Shown here piece by piece: positions 62,600-64,000 of a DNA stretch of 64,000 bases. This DNA comes from Micavibrio sp. TMED2 (GTDB taxonomy: Bacteria; Pseudomonadota; Alphaproteobacteria; TMED2). The notes beneath the pieces are model-generated. The model made no database searches. It was not told the origin of the DNA and saw only the letters and a program-made list of their open reading frames with translations. Positions within the stretch are counted from its first letter, which is position 1, and every line of letters starts with the position of its first letter. The position numbers were made by a program, and so were the translations under genes. The stretch spans positions 29,955-93,954 of the forward strand of contig NHBH01000001.1 in NCBI GenBank assembly GCA_002168225.1. Direction: 5' to 3'.

Positions 62600-63430
62600 T
62601 TATTCAGCCGGGCTTTCGTCGCAACGCATGGTGACGATGCCTTCGGGATCGATAATGATCGCGCCCTGGCTCATCATGTTGTTGACGAAATGGGCGGCGC
62701 GATCGCCGTGCCAGCTGATATCGGTTTCCACATCCGACCCGGCGGCATGGCCGATGGCGGATTTGTGATACCAGTGACAGAGGCGGACATCGCCGCTGGT
62801 CAGGGTCAGCCCGGAATGCGGAATCCAGGTGGTACCGAGCCAGCGTTTGGCCTGTGTGCCCCGGAACGGCAGATCCTCGGCACCGACATAATCGGCACTG
62901 GCGAATTCCTTGACCGCGAGCAGCTCAGTCCATTGCTTCCAGCCGACAATGGCAAAGCGCTGGCCGTCATCGGGCACGTCCTTGTCACCCAGCGCCTCGA
63001 AGGCTTCGAGTACCTTTTCCAGATCGAGACCGGTGGTGTTGCCGCCGGCATAATTGGTGGATTTGTCGAGTTCGCGGATGATCAGCTCATCGGTCTTGCG
63101 ACCGAGGGCATAGGCACCGGCATTGGCAATCACCTGCCGCTCGTCGATATTGGTTTTCAGTTCGTCGAGCTTGTCGATCCAGTCACCGGCGTAGAAGTCT
63201 TCGAGGTAACAGGTCTCGTTGTCATGGGCGAGATCCATGACCGGCACCTGCCCGTTGCGGGCCTTGGTGGCGGCGATGCCCTTGCCGACCTTCTGGAAGA
63301 CGGTGCTCGCCCCTTCCACATTGCCTTTGCTGCGAACTGTCTGGCGCAGTTTCGAGCCCATGCGCTGATAACCGGCATGAACTTCGCGTTCGAATTGACG
63401 CACGAACGCCTGATCGATGGTTGTGACCAT
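62600..63430 (-). CDS. Major capsid protein (Phage_capsid_2-like)
   Basis: 276 residues. N-terminal arm FVRQFEREVHAGYQRMGSKL, then DWIDKLDELKTNIDERQVIA (spine helix region), FAIVGWKQWTELLAVKEF and a C-terminal beta part with LCHWYHKSAIGHA. HK97-fold coat protein of the T7-like type. It starts the right prophage part, with about 280 bases of leader to a consensus promoter. In related phages it directly follows scaffold, which here is nearly 59 kb away. Confidence 0.9.
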   Translation of the reverse strand: MVTTIDQAFVRQFEREVHAGYQRMGSKLRQTVRSKGNVEGASTVFQKVGKGIAATKARNGQVPVMDLAHDNETCYLEDFYAGDWIDKLDELKTNIDERQVIANAGAYALGRKTDELIIRELDKSTNYAGGNTTGLDLEKVLEAFEALGDKDVPDDGQRFAIVGWKQWTELLAVKEFASADYVGAEDLPFRGTQAKRWLGTTWIPHSGLTLTSGDVRLCHWYHKSAIGHAAGSDVETDISWHGDRAAHFVNNMMSQGAIIIDPEGIVTMRCDESPAE

Positions 63431-63710
63431 TGATTTAAGACCTCATTCCTAATTTTGATGATTGTGCAGGGTAATCCCCGCACCGGGATGTGGTCCGATC
63501 CACAGGTTATGGCATGACGCCGCCAGCAATTACGGACGAGGCTCGACCTTTATCCGGCAACCCGATGCGATCCATGAGAATAGCGGTATATCCGGAAAAC
63601 ACGGGCCGCCGAACGGATCAGGACAGGATTGCAGCAAGGGAGGAAGGAGCCGCCGGAACCATGACCCGGTCACTATCTGAACCGGGCACAATTCGGGAGT
63701 TGATGAGCAA

Positions 63711-63738
63711 ATAATAGGATTATATTCCAATACGTCAA
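63711..63738 (-). promoter_or_regulatory. Capsid-operon promoter containing operator O3
   Basis: On the minus strand TTGACG (63738-63733), a 16-base spacer and TATTAT (63716-63711) form a near-consensus sigma-70 promoter facing the capsid gene. O3, TAGGATTATATTCCAA at 63715-63730, fills the spacer and matches the reverse complement of O1 at 14 of 16 positions. The 280-base leader between promoter and capsid contains a CCCGGT/ACCGGG hairpin (63665-63686) and no gene. Right of it, to 63872, lies the rpoH upstream region, with no gene seen. Confidence 0.65.
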
Positions 63739-63872
63739 GCAGAATATTACCCCTGCCTCGGATAAATCACGAATTGGTGATCCAAATCCCCGGATCGCTA
63801 CGTAACTTTTAGCACAATCACGCGTTAATTGATCGTAAGCGCAGAATTTTACAGCGAGTAGGACGTACCCCC

Positions 63873-64000
63873 ATGGCCCATCTCGATGACCCCCAGACCC
63901 AGCGTGCCAACCTCGCCTATATCAAGGCGTCGATGAGTGAGCCGCTGCTCAGCCGCGATCATGAACAAATGCTGGCGCGCAAATGGCGCGACGAGCATGA
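63873..64000 (+). CDS. rpoH: RpoH-family (sigma-32, RpoH2-like) sigma factor, N-terminus
   Basis: 42 codons before the window ends. RANLAYIKASMSEPLLSRDH then EQMLARKWRDEH matches the start of sigma region 1.2 in alphaproteobacterial RpoH2 proteins, which serve oxidative and photo-oxidative stress. ATG 63873 follows AGTAGGAC. With only this part visible the subgroup is uncertain. It is chromosomal and flanks the prophage's outer end. Confidence 0.8.
   Translation, partial: MAHLDDPQTQRANLAYIKASMSEPLLSRDHEQMLARKWRDEH

Larger units (their letters stand above)
53450..63738 (-). mobile_element. Podovirus-type prophage, right part (capsid to holin)
   Basis: Eleven genes in one direction: capsid, decoration protein, tail tube A and B, internal virion protein, tailspike, small and large terminase, a small membrane protein, endolysin and holin. 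There is no portal, scaffold, integrase or repressor. A consensus promoter holding a copy of the repressor operator starts it. Its outer end is next to an rpoH-like gene, and its lysis end meets a chromosomal alpha-glucosidase gene. It complements the left part at 1-4470 exactly, without gene duplication. Confidence 0.85.

Overview
The window looks like the chromosome of a GC-rich alphaproteobacterium, probably Rhodospirillales-like. The support is a SAM-II riboswitch ahead of metNIQ, a class Ib ribonucleotide reductase operon with NrdR boxes, an RpoH2-type sigma-32 start at the right edge, and alphaproteobacterial-style regulators. No rRNA, tRNA, CRISPR array or insertion sequence was seen.

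Layout. (a) 1-4470: one part of a T7-like (podovirus-type) prophage: S24 repressor on the minus strand, then three small phage genes, portal and scaffold on the plus strand, closed by a hairpin. (b) 4534-8723: nrdHIEF with three NrdR-like boxes. (c) 8685-14952: HAD hydrolase, sulfotransferase, an unknown helical protein, L-2-hydroxyglutarate oxidase, an acetyltransferase and a methyltransferase. (d) 14977-17713: SAM-II riboswitch, terminator and the methionine importer metNIQ. (e) 17743-20983: a redox block with glutaredoxin-MauE fusion, ahpD, ahpC and divergent oxyR. (f) 20972-27797: desaturase, secreted protein, isochorismatase-like hydrolase, DehI-type dehalogenase, small receiver protein, a decayed gene, MFS transporter and GST. 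(g) 27896-29445: higBA-like toxin-antitoxin pair and an AT-rich DUF4238 gene. (h) 29467-31461: an ABC exporter. (i) 32186-43087: ten minus-strand genes containing five paralogous HExxH zinc-protease-like proteins, two membrane-anchored beta-helix proteins and other unknowns. (j) 43174-47731: panC and panB, separated by an AT-rich FRG-domain gene and small genes. (k) 47841-53343: MFS transporter, Lrp/AsnC regulator and two tandem GH13 alpha-glucosidases. (l) 53450-63738: the rest of the prophage on the minus strand: capsid, decoration protein, both tail-tube proteins, internal virion protein, tailspike, terminases, endolysin and holin. (m) 63873-end: start of an rpoH-like gene.

The two prophage parts fit together. 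Reading scaffold at the left end directly into capsid at the right end restores the canonical podophage late-gene order on one strand. The capsid promoter carries a copy of the operator found beside the repressor. The likeliest explanation is a large inversion that cut the prophage between scaffold and capsid and enclosed about 49 kb of chromosome, or an integration site at that point followed by inversion. A misassembly must be excluded.

The most original candidate system is the zincin and beta-helix cluster at 32-43 kb. The proteases appear in a leaderless form with proline-rich tails and in a lipoprotein form. I cannot assign a function to them.
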